Origin: Winogradskyella flava
Lineage (GTDB): Bacteria > Bacteroidota > Bacteroidia > Flavobacteriales > Flavobacteriaceae
Direction of reading: 5' to 3'
Length of the DNA: 64,000 bases
Assembly: GCF_014243395.1 (NCBI RefSeq)
Contig: NZ_JACLCP010000002.1
Location: 1-64,000 of the forward strand
The position numbers and the translations under genes were made by a program. Under the pieces are notes generated by a model, which was not told where the DNA came from, searched no databases, and was given only the letters and a program-made list of their open reading frames with translations. This document shows, piece after piece, positions 55,249-64,000 of the stretch; the stretch's first letter is position 1, and every line of letters begins with the position of its first letter.

Positions 55249-56084
55249 TGAACAAACCTCAAACCATACAAATTTTTTTACCAGATGGTTCACCAACGAG
55301 TATTCGTGAAGCAGAATTAACCAATAGGTTAGTAAAAGCCATTTTATTTCCAAGAAATAAAATACAAGAAGTTGCTAAACGTGATATGGTCCATTTTACA
55401 GGTGTATATTTCTTATTTGGTAATACAGGAGATGGAGCTAAACCATTAGTTTATATAGGTGAAGGCGAAGATTGTTTTAAGCGTATTCAATCTCATAATC
55501 GCAATAAAGATTTTTGGACACACTGTGTTATTATATCTACCAAAACAGATGAGTATACCAAAACAGATGGTAAATACCTAGAACACCATTGTTTAAATAG
55601 GGCACAAGAAATAGGTCGTTATGAGATAGATAATGATACTGGGTCTAAGAAGCCATCCATTTCAGAAAGTCGAGAGTATGACTTGTTAGATAATTTTCAG
55701 ACTGCCAAGATTCTATTGGCAACTTTAGGCTATCCAATTTTTGAAGAGAAACGCAAAGCAAAAAGAACAGACTTATATTATTGCTCAGGCAAAAAAGCAA
55801 ATGGTATAGCTGAGTACACAGATGAGGGATTTTTGGTACATAAAGGCAGTATTTGCAATTTTGAGTTATCCAAAGGTGCAGGTAAATGGGCTCGTAGTAT
55901 AAGAGAAAAGCTAGTGTCTCAAGAGATCTTAATTGTTCAAAATGATGTTTATATTTTTCAGAAAGACTACCTTTTTAATTCGCCAAGTGGAGCTGCTGCG
56001 GCCATTTTAGGTAGAAATGCTAATGGCTGGACATCTTGGAAAAATAAAAACGGTAAAACTCTAGATGAATTAAAACGAAAGTAA
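55248..56084 (+). CDS. GIY-YIG nuclease with DUF4357
   Basis: 278 residues. The N-terminal GIY-YIG region reads VYFLFGNTG ... LVYIGEGED, with the conserved Glu in YLEHHCLN. The C-terminal DUF4357 shows SGAAAAILGRNANGWTSWKNK. Such proteins occur in phage-defence and restriction contexts. It is the last gene of the operon, coupled to the HNH gene by a TAATG overlap. It is not part of canonical two-gene Septu. Confidence 0.83.
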   Translation: MNKPQTIQIFLPDGSPTSIREAELTNRLVKAILFPRNKIQEVAKRDMVHFTGVYFLFGNTGDGAKPLVYIGEGEDCFKRIQSHNRNKDFWTHCVIISTKTDEYTKTDGKYLEHHCLNRAQEIGRYEIDNDTGSKKPSISESREYDLLDNFQTAKILLATLGYPIFEEKRKAKRTDLYYCSGKKANGIAEYTDEGFLVHKGSICNFELSKGAGKWARSIREKLVSQEILIVQNDVYIFQKDYLFNSPSGAAAAILGRNANGWTSWKNKNGKTLDELKRK

Positions 56085-56277
56085 AAAGGATAGGAGTTCA
56101 GTTCTTTGTTTTCAAAACCCAAACCCTCACTAGACTACCACGACTCCAAATAACCATACCGAGTATTGCGAGTTTATAATATAAATGTTAAATCCATGCT
56201 AAATCTTTGATTTCTAGCGCTTAGCAGCATCTAAACCTTTCTTGTTTTTCGTATCTTTAGAACAAAAGAAGCACGTT

Positions 56278-56418
56278 ATGAAAACAAGGGATTATTTACA
56301 GGCAACATTAGAGCGTTTAGGTTGGCGTTGGTTTCGCAAGGCTACAGCAAAGCCAGTAATAGCACAACAGCAAATTAAGCCTAAGATCACGGACGAGGAT
56401 ACGTTTATGTTTATATAG
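56278..56418 (+). CDS. Possible 46-residue protein
   Basis: ATG at 56278, stop at 56418. The sequence MKTRDYLQATLERLGWRWF is helical and basic, then a Lys/Gln linker. A TATCTTTAG -7-like box is at 56252-56260, 18 nt upstream. No homologue is known to me. The 56085-56277 gap before it has no other feature. Confidence 0.35.
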   Translation: MKTRDYLQATLERLGWRWFRKATAKPVIAQQQIKPKITDEDTFMFI

Positions 56419-56445
56419 TCCGTTGGACATTTTAATAAAATTCAT

Positions 56446-56511
56446 CACTTCGAGTGATTCGTCTTGAGACGAATTGTACTTCGACTGCGCTCAGCAGAAC
56501 TATCGAGAAGC
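56446..56511. repeat. REP-like element, copy of 46308-46372
   Basis: Starts CACTTCGAGTG, then palindrome ATTCGTCTTGAGACGAAT, then TACTTCGACTGCGCTCAGCA and ACTATCGAGAAGC. It marks the beginning of the repeat array that follows, whose units read mainly in the opposite orientation. Confidence 0.75.
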
Positions 56512-56528
56512 AGAATTTTTATATAGTA

Positions 56529-57115
56529 GTTCTCGATACAAATTTTTCTCATTGCAATCTAAAAATCCACTCGAACTGACAGTAGTGTCTGATTTGATGC
56601 TCAAAGGGCACAAGGGGTTCATTTAGGTTTTTTTCTATTAAAAAGTTCTCGATAGTTCTGCTAGGCTCGCCTGTGCTGAGCGTAGTGGAAGTATCAAAGT
56701 ATAATTTTCTATCAAAAAGTTCTCGATAGTTCCACTGAGCTTGTCGAAGTGCAATTTTTCTCATTTCCAATCGAAAAATCCACTCGAACTGACAGTAATA
56801 TACAATCGAAAAATCCAATCGAAGTGACAAATTTTTCTTCCAACAAGTTCTCGATAGTTCTGCTTAGCACGCCTGTGCTGAGCACCGCCGAAGTATCGAA
56901 GTGCAATTTTCTATCAAATAGTTCTCGATAGTTCCACTGAGCACGCCTGTGCTGAGCCTAGTCGAAGTATCGAAGTGCAATTTTCTATCAAATAGTTCTC
57001 GATAGTTCCACTGAGCTTGTCGAAGTGCAATTTTTCTCATTTCCAATCGAAAAATCCACTCGAACTGACAGTAATATACAATCGAAACATCCACTCGAAG
57101 TGACAAATTTTTCCA
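56529..57115. repeat. REP-like tandem array
   Basis: GTTCTCGATA begins units at 56529, 56645, 56719, 56847, 56921 and 56995. The short units are 74 bp and contain CTGTGCTGAGC-type palindromes (e.g. AGCAC-N4-GTGCT); two long units (56719-56836 and 56995-57112) add TCATTTCCAATCGAAAAATC and CTCGAACTGACAGTAATATA and differ at about two bases. All open frames here are by-products of the repeats. The gap to 57248 holds no gene. Confidence 0.85.
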
Positions 57116-57248
57116 AATGCACACCACGTCATTTAGGAATTTTATCTCATCATTGGCAGATTGCTTCACTTCCTCCTCCGCTGAAGTTTCGGTGGACGAG
57201 GTGTTCGCATTGACGGTTCGATTTTTTCTTTTGCAATGACGGTTTAAA

Positions 57249-59741
57249 CTAGCCCTCAAAATCAAAATCATCGCCACCACCGCCATTACCATCACGTCCT
57301 GAGCGTTCGCGTTTTGGCTTTTGATTAAAACGGTAGGTAAAGGCCACATTATAAGAGCGCACACGTCTTTGGAACTCACCATAGTTTTCAAAGGTATCTG
57401 TAAAATTATCACTACGACGTATACGAGAATTAAAGACATCCCTAACATTAAACGCTATGGAGGCTTTGTCCTTAAATAAGTCCTTACTAAAGGCCAAATC
57501 CGTAGAGAAAATGCCTTTGTTACGACTTTGTGCCGTTTCGCTTGGGCCCCGATAAAAAATACGGGTTTGCCAATCGATATTGCCAGGTAAAGTATACTTG
57601 TTGTTCAGTCTTACAAACCAACTCAGGTTATCGGCATCAAAGTTCTGGCCTTCAAAATCACCTCTGGTCACGGAATTAAATAAGTTAAAATTACCGTTGA
57701 GGTTCCACTTTTTAGTCGGTCTATAGGTGAGGGTAAACTCCAAGCCAAAACGATCGTTGGTCGCCAAATTAATCGGTGTACGTCTAATGACGGGCACCAA
57801 ATCCAAGTCCTCGTTCAATTGATCGAAATTTGGATCGTTAATGTTAATGGTTTGCAGGGTTTCAAAACTATAGAAATTGTCCGTGGCCAGTGCCACAAAA
57901 TTAAAGGCATCCTTAGCACGTTGAAAATAGATAGAACTGGTTAAGGATAATTTTCCAAACTTCTTATAATAGCCAATATCAAAGGCATTGGAGGTGCTTG
58001 GATCTATATCTGGGTTACCTTGAAACAGATTAATGGGACTACTTCGCGAGGGGAAGGGATTAATAAAACGTGAGCGCGGGCGTCTAATACGTCGGTTATA
58101 ACCTAAGGTAATGTTCTCGTCTTCCGATAATTCAAAAGCCAGATTCACGGTAGGGAATAACTGATGGTAGTCTTTTTTATCAAAGTCACCACTAGTCACT
58201 TGGTCTATGGTAATACGCGTCCCTTCGTAGCGTAAGCCCAAAAGAAAAGAGAACTTCTCACCAATCTTGTTGCCGTATTGGGAATAAAAGGCATTGACAT
58301 ATTGTCTAAAATTTAATGAGTTACTGAGGTCGGTATTCACCTCAAAGGTCTCGCCTTGGTCAAAACTGGTCTCCACAAGATAGTCCGTTAGCAAATCGAG
58401 AAACTCACCGCGATACCCAAATTCTAATTGTCCTGTCTCTTTTATAGGTTGCACATAGTCGGCTTGCAATAAGATGCGATCTTGGTTTTCATCGGTCTCC
58501 ACGTTTTCGGCATCAAAACCATTCTGGATAATCAAAGAGCGTTCTAACTCACGGCTATCCTCGTATTGAAAATCTGCGGTTAGCCTGTGCTGGCTATTGC
58601 CATTAAACTGCTTATCGAAACTTAAGGCGTACTGTATGGTTTTGTCGTCTTCCAACTCCAAATCATTTCGAAGCGTTGTATTTAAAAGATCGTTATTAAG
58701 ATCAAAGCGTTCGGTATTGTTAAAGGTATCACTCTCATTATCACTATCGCGATAGACTAAGGTGGCCGTTAAGGAACTGGTATCATTAATATACCATTCG
58801 ATACCCGTATTGGTACTGTAGCCCTTTCGGGTACGATCGAAATCACGATCCTCAAAACTAAATGCCGTATTACCTGGTTCTACATCAAAGAATTCGGTTT
58901 CATTAAATGCGTTTCCTGGAGATTCCCTGTAGTTATAACTGGTGGTATTAAAAATATTAACATCGCCTGTTCTATAATTAATATTTCCAGAAATACCAGC
59001 TTGATTGGGATAGCCAGCATTTACCGTAACAGCACCATTTAAACCTTGTAACTTACTACGTCTTAAAATGATATTTAATATTCCAGCAGAACCCTCTGAA
59101 TCGTATCGTGCCGATGGCGAGGTAATCACTTCCACACGTTCTATAGCTTCTGCGGGTAATTGTCTTAAGGCTTCCGTTGAATTTAAACCAACAAGACCTG
59201 AGGGTTTTCCGTTAATCAAAATCCTAACATCGTCATTGCCTCTTAAAGACACAGCACCTTCTACATCTACCGAAACCGATGGCACGTTGTCTAACACATC
59301 ACTTACGGTACCACCTCTAACGGTGAGGTCTTTCCCGACATTATAGATTTTCTTGTCGAGTTTAATTTCTACGGTGGTCCGTTCTGCTATAATTTCGACT
59401 TCCTCGAGGGACTCCACATCTGGAGAGAGCGCTACCGTTCCTAAATCCATGGATTTATCTAAGGTTTTATTGAGGTAATCCTTAGTTTTATAGGAGATGT
59501 ATTCTACGGAAATGTTATAGGTGCCTGCAGCAATATCTATGCTAAATTTACCTTTGGCGTCGGTGATACCACCTGTGACAATACTATTATCTGCTGGCTT
59601 TTTAAAGGTAATCGTAGCATATTCTAGTGGAATATTGGATTCGTTTTCTACAACGGTTCCTTTAATCGTCACTTCCTTTTGCGCAAAAGAGAGCGTGCAT
59701 ATACAGATAAATACAAGTGTAAGCGTAAAGTTTAATTTCAT
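57249..59741 (-). CDS. TonB-dependent receptor/outer-membrane barrel family protein
   Basis: About 830 residues. Signal peptide MKLNFTLTLVFICICTLSFAQ, then a CarboxypepD_reg-like domain (IKGTVVENESNIPLEYATIT), a plug with VLDNVPSVSVDVEGAVSLRG and IERVEVITSPSARY, and a long 22-strand-like barrel (outer-membrane beta-barrel family). The C-terminus is an unusual RDGNGGGGDDFDFEG tail after the last barrel strand (VAFTYRF). The codon at 59744 is GTG; the ATG at 59741 is taken as start. Imported substrate unknown. Confidence 0.9.
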   Translation of the reverse strand: MKLNFTLTLVFICICTLSFAQKEVTIKGTVVENESNIPLEYATITFKKPADNSIVTGGITDAKGKFSIDIAAGTYNISVEYISYKTKDYLNKTLDKSMDLGTVALSPDVESLEEVEIIAERTTVEIKLDKKIYNVGKDLTVRGGTVSDVLDNVPSVSVDVEGAVSLRGNDDVRILINGKPSGLVGLNSTEALRQLPAEAIERVEVITSPSARYDSEGSAGILNIILRRSKLQGLNGAVTVNAGYPNQAGISGNINYRTGDVNIFNTTSYNYRESPGNAFNETEFFDVEPGNTAFSFEDRDFDRTRKGYSTNTGIEWYINDTSSLTATLVYRDSDNESDTFNNTERFDLNNDLLNTTLRNDLELEDDKTIQYALSFDKQFNGNSQHRLTADFQYEDSRELERSLIIQNGFDAENVETDENQDRILLQADYVQPIKETGQLEFGYRGEFLDLLTDYLVETSFDQGETFEVNTDLSNSLNFRQYVNAFYSQYGNKIGEKFSFLLGLRYEGTRITIDQVTSGDFDKKDYHQLFPTVNLAFELSEDENITLGYNRRIRRPRSRFINPFPSRSSPINLFQGNPDIDPSTSNAFDIGYYKKFGKLSLTSSIYFQRAKDAFNFVALATDNFYSFETLQTININDPNFDQLNEDLDLVPVIRRTPINLATNDRFGLEFTLTYRPTKKWNLNGNFNLFNSVTRGDFEGQNFDADNLSWFVRLNNKYTLPGNIDWQTRIFYRGPSETAQSRNKGIFSTDLAFSKDLFKDKASIAFNVRDVFNSRIRRSDNFTDTFENYGEFQRRVRSYNVAFTYRFNQKPKRERSGRDGNGGGGDDFDFEG

Positions 59742-59774
59742 CACAAGACGTATGGTTAGTATTTTTTAGATGCG

Positions 59775-59782
59775 CAAAAATA
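59775..59782 (-). promoter_or_regulatory. Probable -7 element of the receptor gene
   Basis: TATTTTTG on the minus strand matches TAnnTTTG, 33 nt before the ATG. No -33 TTG was found at normal spacing. Confidence 0.45.
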
Positions 59783-59857
59783 CTTTGACTTGTGCCGTTT
59801 ATGGTTAATCTTTTGTTAAAGACTGATAGGTTTTATGCATAGAAAAATAAGACGTGT

Positions 59858-60337
59858 CTATCGACCGTCATCGTCCTCATCTTTATCTTTCTTCCGTTTT
59901 TTTCTTTTTTTCTTTTTCTTTTTAACGACCTCTTTTTCATCAAAGTTACCTTTGATCATCTCCTTGATTTTGGCCATATCATTTTCGGAAATAAGCTCTT
60001 CCAATTCTTTAAAATGCGAATTATCTAGTTTTTCTACAGCATCTTTACGGTCCAGGCTATGCTCGTATCTTTCTTTGAGCAATGCTATTTTTTTATCATA
60101 GTAACTTTCGATATACTGTTTGATGATGACCTTTTGAAATTCATCAGCCTCCAAAGTCGTAAGGAAATTATCGATATATTCTTGTTTGCGATCTTCCATC
60201 ATTTGCTTGCGCTTCGCAATTTCAAGTTCTGTAGGTTCTCTATTGGTTTGCGGAACACCATTCATATTTCTGCGTCTCTGACCGAATACATTTAGGCCTA
60301 AAACCAATGCGAAAGTGATTAATACGATCTTTTTCAT
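59858..60337 (-). CDS. Exported protein with lysine-rich tail
   Basis: 159 residues. Signal peptide MKKIVLITFALVLGLNVFGQ, a helical middle (ERYEHSLDRKDAVEKL), and a tail of alternating Lys/Arg and Asp runs (KKKKKKRKKRKKDKDEDDDG). The C-terminal charge pattern is striking but similar proteins occur in flavobacteria. Function unknown. It follows the ArsC-like gene by 8 nt. Confidence 0.65.
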   Translation of the reverse strand: MKKIVLITFALVLGLNVFGQRRRNMNGVPQTNREPTELEIAKRKQMMEDRKQEYIDNFLTTLEADEFQKVIIKQYIESYYDKKIALLKERYEHSLDRKDAVEKLDNSHFKELEELISENDMAKIKEMIKGNFDEKEVVKKKKKKRKKRKKDKDEDDDGR

Positions 60338-60345
60338 CTCTGTCT

Positions 60346-60687
60346 TTAAATAATGTTTAATATAGATTCTGGAGGTCTGCCAATCACGGCCTTATCTCCA
60401 TTAATAACAATTGGTCGTTCTATGAGCTTTGGATGTTTTACCATAGCTTCAATAATTTGAGCGTCCGTAAGCGTTTTACCTTTGTAATCTGATTTCCAAA
60501 TGGCTTCGTTCTTGCGAACTAGCTCCAAAGGTGTAATGCCCAATTTTGAAATGATGGCTTTTAATTCGTTTGTGTTAAGTTGATCTTCTAAATACTTAAT
60601 CACATCAAATGCTTTATTGGCATCTTCTAAAATCGCCAAGCCCTCTCTGGATTTTCTACATCTTGGGTTATGGTATATCTTAATCAT
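60346..60687 (-). CDS. ArsC-family (arsenate reductase-like) protein
   Basis: 113 residues, thioredoxin-like ArsC/Spx family. The redox Cys is in HNPRCRKSRE; later ERPIVINGDKAVIGRPPE contains the Arg that contacts the anion in ArsC. The length fits glutaredoxin-dependent arsenate reductases; a general stress role is equally possible. It overlaps the upstream gene by 8 nt. Confidence 0.85.
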   Translation of the reverse strand: MIKIYHNPRCRKSREGLAILEDANKAFDVIKYLEDQLNTNELKAIISKLGITPLELVRKNEAIWKSDYKGKTLTDAQIIEAMVKHPKLIERPIVINGDKAVIGRPPESILNII

Positions 60688-61351
60688 AGTACACTATTTT
60701 TCGTCGTATGTCATAAACCATTTTGTCCTCAGCATTTACATACTGTTGAATCAATACATTTCCAAACTTATCTATGTCTAGGTTTTGCACTTGAGTAGTT
60801 TCGGAAATTGTTCCATTGTCGATAGTCATTTCAACGAGAAGCCCGTTCTCATAACTGTTTTTAACGTGCGTACTCACCATTTCGGTATTTGTTTCTGAAT
60901 CAACAATCTTATTAAACCTTTCCGTGAGTAGGTTATCAGTGACTATGAATTCTGAATACGACACCCAAGTAACGCCGAAATTTGTATCTAGGGCAATCTT
61001 ACCATTTCCCAGAACTTTAAAGGTACCCATGTCGGTTGTATCCTTGCTCTTTTCATCGAGGGCATAAAATATTCTTGTCCTGTCTGTATTTTTATAATGG
61101 TAGGTTTTGCTTACGGCTAATGAGTCCTTATCTGTATAATACTCAGAATATTCAATCACGGTAGTAAGCAAGCCCCTTTGATCAAAATTATAAATCTTTT
61201 TTATTACAGGTACATCTGGCATGGTTACCATTTCTTCGACTTGTTTCACCTTTCCCTTGAGATCATTTAATACCAAATCGTTTGGTAACGCATTCTGTCC
61301 CAAGGAAAATGATAACCAACATAGCGTTACTAAACTAAGAAAATGTCTCAT
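60680..61351 (-). CDS. Exported protein of unknown function
   Basis: 223 residues. Signal peptide MRHFLSLVTLCWLSFSLGQ. The rest is made of short strand pairs like RHS/YD-type motifs (YNFDQRGLLTTVIEYSEYY, VQNLDIDKFGNVLIQQYV). No named family. It lies between prfB and arsC, 28 nt after prfB. Confidence 0.65.
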   Translation of the reverse strand: MRHFLSLVTLCWLSFSLGQNALPNDLVLNDLKGKVKQVEEMVTMPDVPVIKKIYNFDQRGLLTTVIEYSEYYTDKDSLAVSKTYHYKNTDRTRIFYALDEKSKDTTDMGTFKVLGNGKIALDTNFGVTWVSYSEFIVTDNLLTERFNKIVDSETNTEMVSTHVKNSYENGLLVEMTIDNGTISETTQVQNLDIDKFGNVLIQQYVNAEDKMVYDIRRKIVYYD

Positions 61352-61378
61352 ATAATATTTACATTACTATCTTTACAA

Positions 61379-62480
61379 TTATTGTGCCGTATCTTTTTGT
61401 CCCATCATCATTAAATAGGCTTTTAAGAATGGCTCAATATCGCCATCCATGACGGCATCAACATTACCGGTTTCGTGGGCCGATCTCACATCTTTCACCA
61501 ATTTATAAGGATGCATCACATAATTACGGATCTGGCTTCCCCATTCAATTTTCATCTTGCTCGCTTCAATATCATCGCGCTGCGCCATTTGTTTCTGGAG
61601 TTCAATCTCGTACAACTGCGACTTCAACATTTGCAAAGCTCTTGCTCTGTTATCATGTTGCGAACGTGTTTCCGAGCATTGTATCTGAATGCCTGTCGGT
61701 TTATGTAAGAGCTGTACTTTAGTTTCGACCTTATTGACGTTTTGTCCACCAGCACCGCTAGATCGCGCTGTTGTGATTTCTAAGTCCGACGGATTGATAT
61801 CGATTTCTATGGAATCATCAACCAGTGGATAGACATAGACCGAAGCAAAACTAGTATGTCGTTTGGCATTACTATCAAAAGGGGAGATGCGCACCAAACG
61901 ATGCACGCCATTTTCACCTTTAAGCCAGCCAAAGGCGTAGTCGCCATCAATTTCCAAAGTCACGGTTTTAATACCAGCAACATCACCTTCCTGTAAATTG
62001 AGTTCCCTAACCTTGTAACCACTTTTTTCGGCATACATAAGGTACATACGCATAAGCATACTGGCCCAATCACAACTCTCCGTGCCACCGGCACCTGCTG
62101 TAATTTGTAAAACAGCACTAAGACTGTCGCCTTCGTCCGAAAGCATATTCTTAAACTCTAGCTTTTCAATAGCAGTTATTGCTTTATCGTAACGAATTTC
62201 CACATTTTCGAGTTCGGCTTCGCCTTCTTTAAAGAATTCGTAAATGACCTCTAGGTCTTCATGCAATTCTTTCGCCGTATTAAAATCTTGTACCCAGCTT
62301 TTTTTCTCTCGGATGGAGCGCATGATCTTTTCGGCCTTTTGCGAGTCGTTCCAAAAATTAGGGTCAAAGGTTTGTTCTTCTTCGTTGGTAATTTCTATAA
62401 GCTTGGCATCTAAGTCAAAGATACTGCCTTAGCTTAACTAGGCGTGTATTGAGATCTTTAATCTGATCTGAGGTTATCAT
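61379..62480 (-). CDS. prfB: Peptide chain release factor 2 with programmed +1 frameshift
   Basis: 366 residues after frameshifting. Translation starts at the ATG at 62480 and reaches an in-frame TGA at codon 22 (62417-62415) in CTTTGAC. A +1 shift at CTT (62420-62418) continues as [10 protein letters not shown]. An internal SD-like AAGGCAG lies just upstream. The GGQ motif ([11 protein letters not shown]) and the SPF anticodon tripeptide (RISPFD) are intact. RF2 reads UGA and UAA; the shift is the standard autoregulation. Confidence 0.97.
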
Positions 62481-62496
62481 ACTGTAAGTCTTTCTG

Positions 62497-62504
62497 CAAA
62501 TATA
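62497..62504 (-). promoter_or_regulatory. prfB -7 promoter element
   Basis: TATATTTG on the minus strand, 16 nt before the prfB ATG, matches TAnnTTTG exactly. Upstream -33 is weak (TATGG instead of TTG). Confidence 0.5.
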
Positions 62505-62535
62505 AGATGTGGTATTAAAGTGCCATAATTTTAAA

Positions 62536-62563
62536 TTGGTTTTTTAGAAATTCCGTAGTTTTA
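62536..62563 (+). promoter_or_regulatory. Probable promoter of the metalloprotease gene
   Basis: TTG (62536-62538), 17 nt, TAGTTTTA (62556-62563). The ATG at 62582 is 18 nt downstream. Confidence 0.45.
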
Positions 62564-62581
62564 TACATCAAAATTCCAACC

Positions 62582-64000
62582 ATGAAAAAATTCGCTTTTC
62601 TCCTTTGCCTTGTATGCATTGGTTTTCAGATTAATGCCCAGATTCTAAATAAAAAAGATTTAAAAACTTACGAAGGCTTTTTCGATTTCTACTATGAAGA
62701 AAGCACGGATAAAATTTACCTAAAGGTTGAAAAACTAAACAAAGAATTTCTTTATGTCAATGCCTTAGCCTCTGGTATTGGAAGTAACGATATTGGTTTG
62801 GATAGAGGGCAATTAGGAAATGAGCGCGTGGTGTATTTTAAAAAGGCAGGGAACAAGCTACTGCTGATTCAGCCTAACTTGAAATACCGTGCCAATACCG
62901 ATAACGACCTTGAAAAGAAAAGTATTGAGCAAGCATTTGCCAAATCCGTAGTGTTTGGATTTAAAATACTTTCTGAAAAAGACAAGCATTACATTATTGA
63001 TTTCACACCGTTTTTAATGCAGGACACGCATGGTGTGGCTAGTCGCTTAAAACGAAATAAGGAAGGTACTTATAAATTAGATGCATCTAAAAGTGCCTTA
63101 TCTCTAGAACGTACCAAAGCATTTCCCAAAAATGTGGAGTTTGAGGCGATGCTGACGTTTAAGGGGGAACCTACAGGTAGAAATTTAAGGACGGTAACAC
63201 CAACCGCCTCTCTAGTGACTGTGGTTCAGCATCATTCGTTTGTAAAGCTTCCCGATAATAAATACAAACCAAGAGCATTTGATCCGCGTAGTGGTGCGAT
63301 TTCCATGTCGTATTTGGATTATGCCACGCCTGTGCAGGAAGATATTAAGAAGCGCTTTATTATTAGACACCGCTTGGAAAAGAAAAACCCAAGGGCGAAG
63401 CGTAGTGAGGCTGTTGAGCCGATTATCTATTATTTAGATCCTGGTACACCAGAACCAGTGCGTTCTGCCTTGTTGGATGGTGCACGTTGGTGGAATGAAG
63501 CTTATGAAGCCATAGGCTTTAAGGATGCATTTCAGGTAAAGATGTTACCCAAAAATGCAGATCCTATGGATTGTAGATACAATGTGATACAGTGGGTGCA
63601 TCGAAGTACAAGAGGTTGGAGTTATGGTGCAAGTGTGGTGGACCCAAGAACAGGCGAAATCATAAAAGGTCATGTCAGTTTGGGTAGCTTACGGATACGA
63701 CAAGATTTTATGATTGCCCAAGCCTTGATGAATCAACCTTTTGCAGCGCGTGATGATAATTATAAACCGATGTTGGACATGGCCTTGGCGCGTATAAGAC
63801 AGTTGAGTGCGCATGAAGTAGGGCACACCATTGGCTTTACACATAACTTTGCTGCGAGTACCAATAATAGGGCTTCTGTTATGGATTATCCACATCCAAA
63901 GATTGCGCTGCAAGGCGATAATATTGATTTTAGTAATGCTTATGACACGGGCATTGGTGATTGGGATAAGGTCACCGTGGCCTATAGTTATTCTGAATTT
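62582..64000 (+). CDS. Zinc-dependent metalloprotease (C-terminus outside window)
   Basis: About 473 residues are visible and the frame stays open to the right edge. Signal peptide MKKFAFLLCLVCIGFQINAQ. A DUF5117-like N-terminal region (YLKVEKLNKEFLYVNALASG) leads to the metzincin-type motif SAHEVGHTIGFTHNF (HExxHxxGxxH) and ASVMDYPHP with the Met-turn. It is probably exported and degrades proteins. The start at 62582 is supported by the signal peptide and a promoter upstream. Length and C-terminal sorting domain cannot be seen. Confidence 0.9.
   Translation, partial: MKKFAFLLCLVCIGFQINAQILNKKDLKTYEGFFDFYYEESTDKIYLKVEKLNKEFLYVNALASGIGSNDIGLDRGQLGNERVVYFKKAGNKLLLIQPNLKYRANTDNDLEKKSIEQAFAKSVVFGFKILSEKDKHYIIDFTPFLMQDTHGVASRLKRNKEGTYKLDASKSALSLERTKAFPKNVEFEAMLTFKGEPTGRNLRTVTPTASLVTVVQHHSFVKLPDNKYKPRAFDPRSGAISMSYLDYATPVQEDIKKRFIIRHRLEKKNPRAKRSEAVEPIIYYLDPGTPEPVRSALLDGARWWNEAYEAIGFKDAFQVKMLPKNADPMDCRYNVIQWVHRSTRGWSYGASVVDPRTGEIIKGHVSLGSLRIRQDFMIAQALMNQPFAARDDNYKPMLDMALARIRQLSAHEVGHTIGFTHNFAASTNNRASVMDYPHPKIALQGDNIDFSNAYDTGIGDWDKVTVAYSYSEF

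Noticed and set aside
56529-57115. CRISPR array
   Set aside because: Units of 74 and ~118 bp are repeated over nearly their whole length, with no unique spacers and no cas genes.
56549-57448. Several open frames in and around the repeat array on both strands
   Set aside because: Their sequence is repeat units read in different frames (unit length 74 is not a multiple of 3) plus the antisense of the receptor gene end.

Overview
The window looks like a chromosome segment of a marine-type member of the Flavobacteriaceae (Bacteroidota). The evidence is AT-rich DNA, promoters of the Bacteroidota kind (TTG, about 19 bp, then TAnnTTTG), a type IX secretion (T9SS) sorting domain, SprB-type repeats, a TonB-dependent receptor, DUF3822, DUF3857 and DUF4212 proteins, and a flavobacterial-style DnaX without the zinc module. 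I do not assign a genus. No rRNA, tRNA, insertion sequence, integrase or CRISPR array was seen. The one recognised RNA gene is rnpB (RNase P RNA).

Left part (1-38.1 kb) is mostly core genome. It runs: a large secreted SprB-repeat adhesin (cut by the left edge); a polyphosphate operon sixA-ppk1-ppx; a small barrel protein; miaE, a lipoprotein and dnaX; rnpB with promoter and terminator; a T9SS-sorted beta-propeller protein flanked by a broken copy of the rsmD 3' end and by intact rsmD; DUF3822; a RecD-like helicase; DUF4126; then kdsB, a HAD phosphatase, kdnB and an acyltransferase, which point to Kdo8N-type lipid A. Next come a bicarbonate transporter (SbtA type) with two small proteins and a divergent LysR regulator, an alanine/glycine symporter, an acetate-type uptake pair (DUF4212 plus sodium:solute symporter), two tandem DUF3857 proteins, acs, and a HAD phosphatase with a membrane class III cyclase.

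Middle part (38.2-57.2 kb) is accessory. It holds (a) a membrane-anchored STAND/NB-ARC-TPR ATPase overlapping a gamma-glutamylcyclotransferase-like enzyme, which may be an undescribed two-gene defence or stress module; (b) a membrane patatin lipase and a secreted protein, then an outer-membrane-like protein, where the first and third genes are each preceded by the same ~135-bp promoter/inverted-repeat block; (c) a tightly packed defence operon: a single-chain type IIG-like restriction-modification enzyme, a PLD-like protein, the orphan C-terminal tail of an HsdS subunit, a Septu-like AAA ATPase, an HNH nuclease and a GIY-YIG/DUF4357 protein; and (d) a dense REP-like repeat array where this operon converges on a TonB receptor. 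An identical 24-bp sequence containing a promoter -7 element sits on both sides of (a)+(b).

Right part (57.2-64 kb) returns to core-type genes: a TonB-dependent/outer-membrane barrel receptor, a lysine-tailed exported protein, an ArsC-family protein, an exported protein, prfB with the classic programmed +1 frameshift, and the start of a zinc metalloprotease cut by the right edge.
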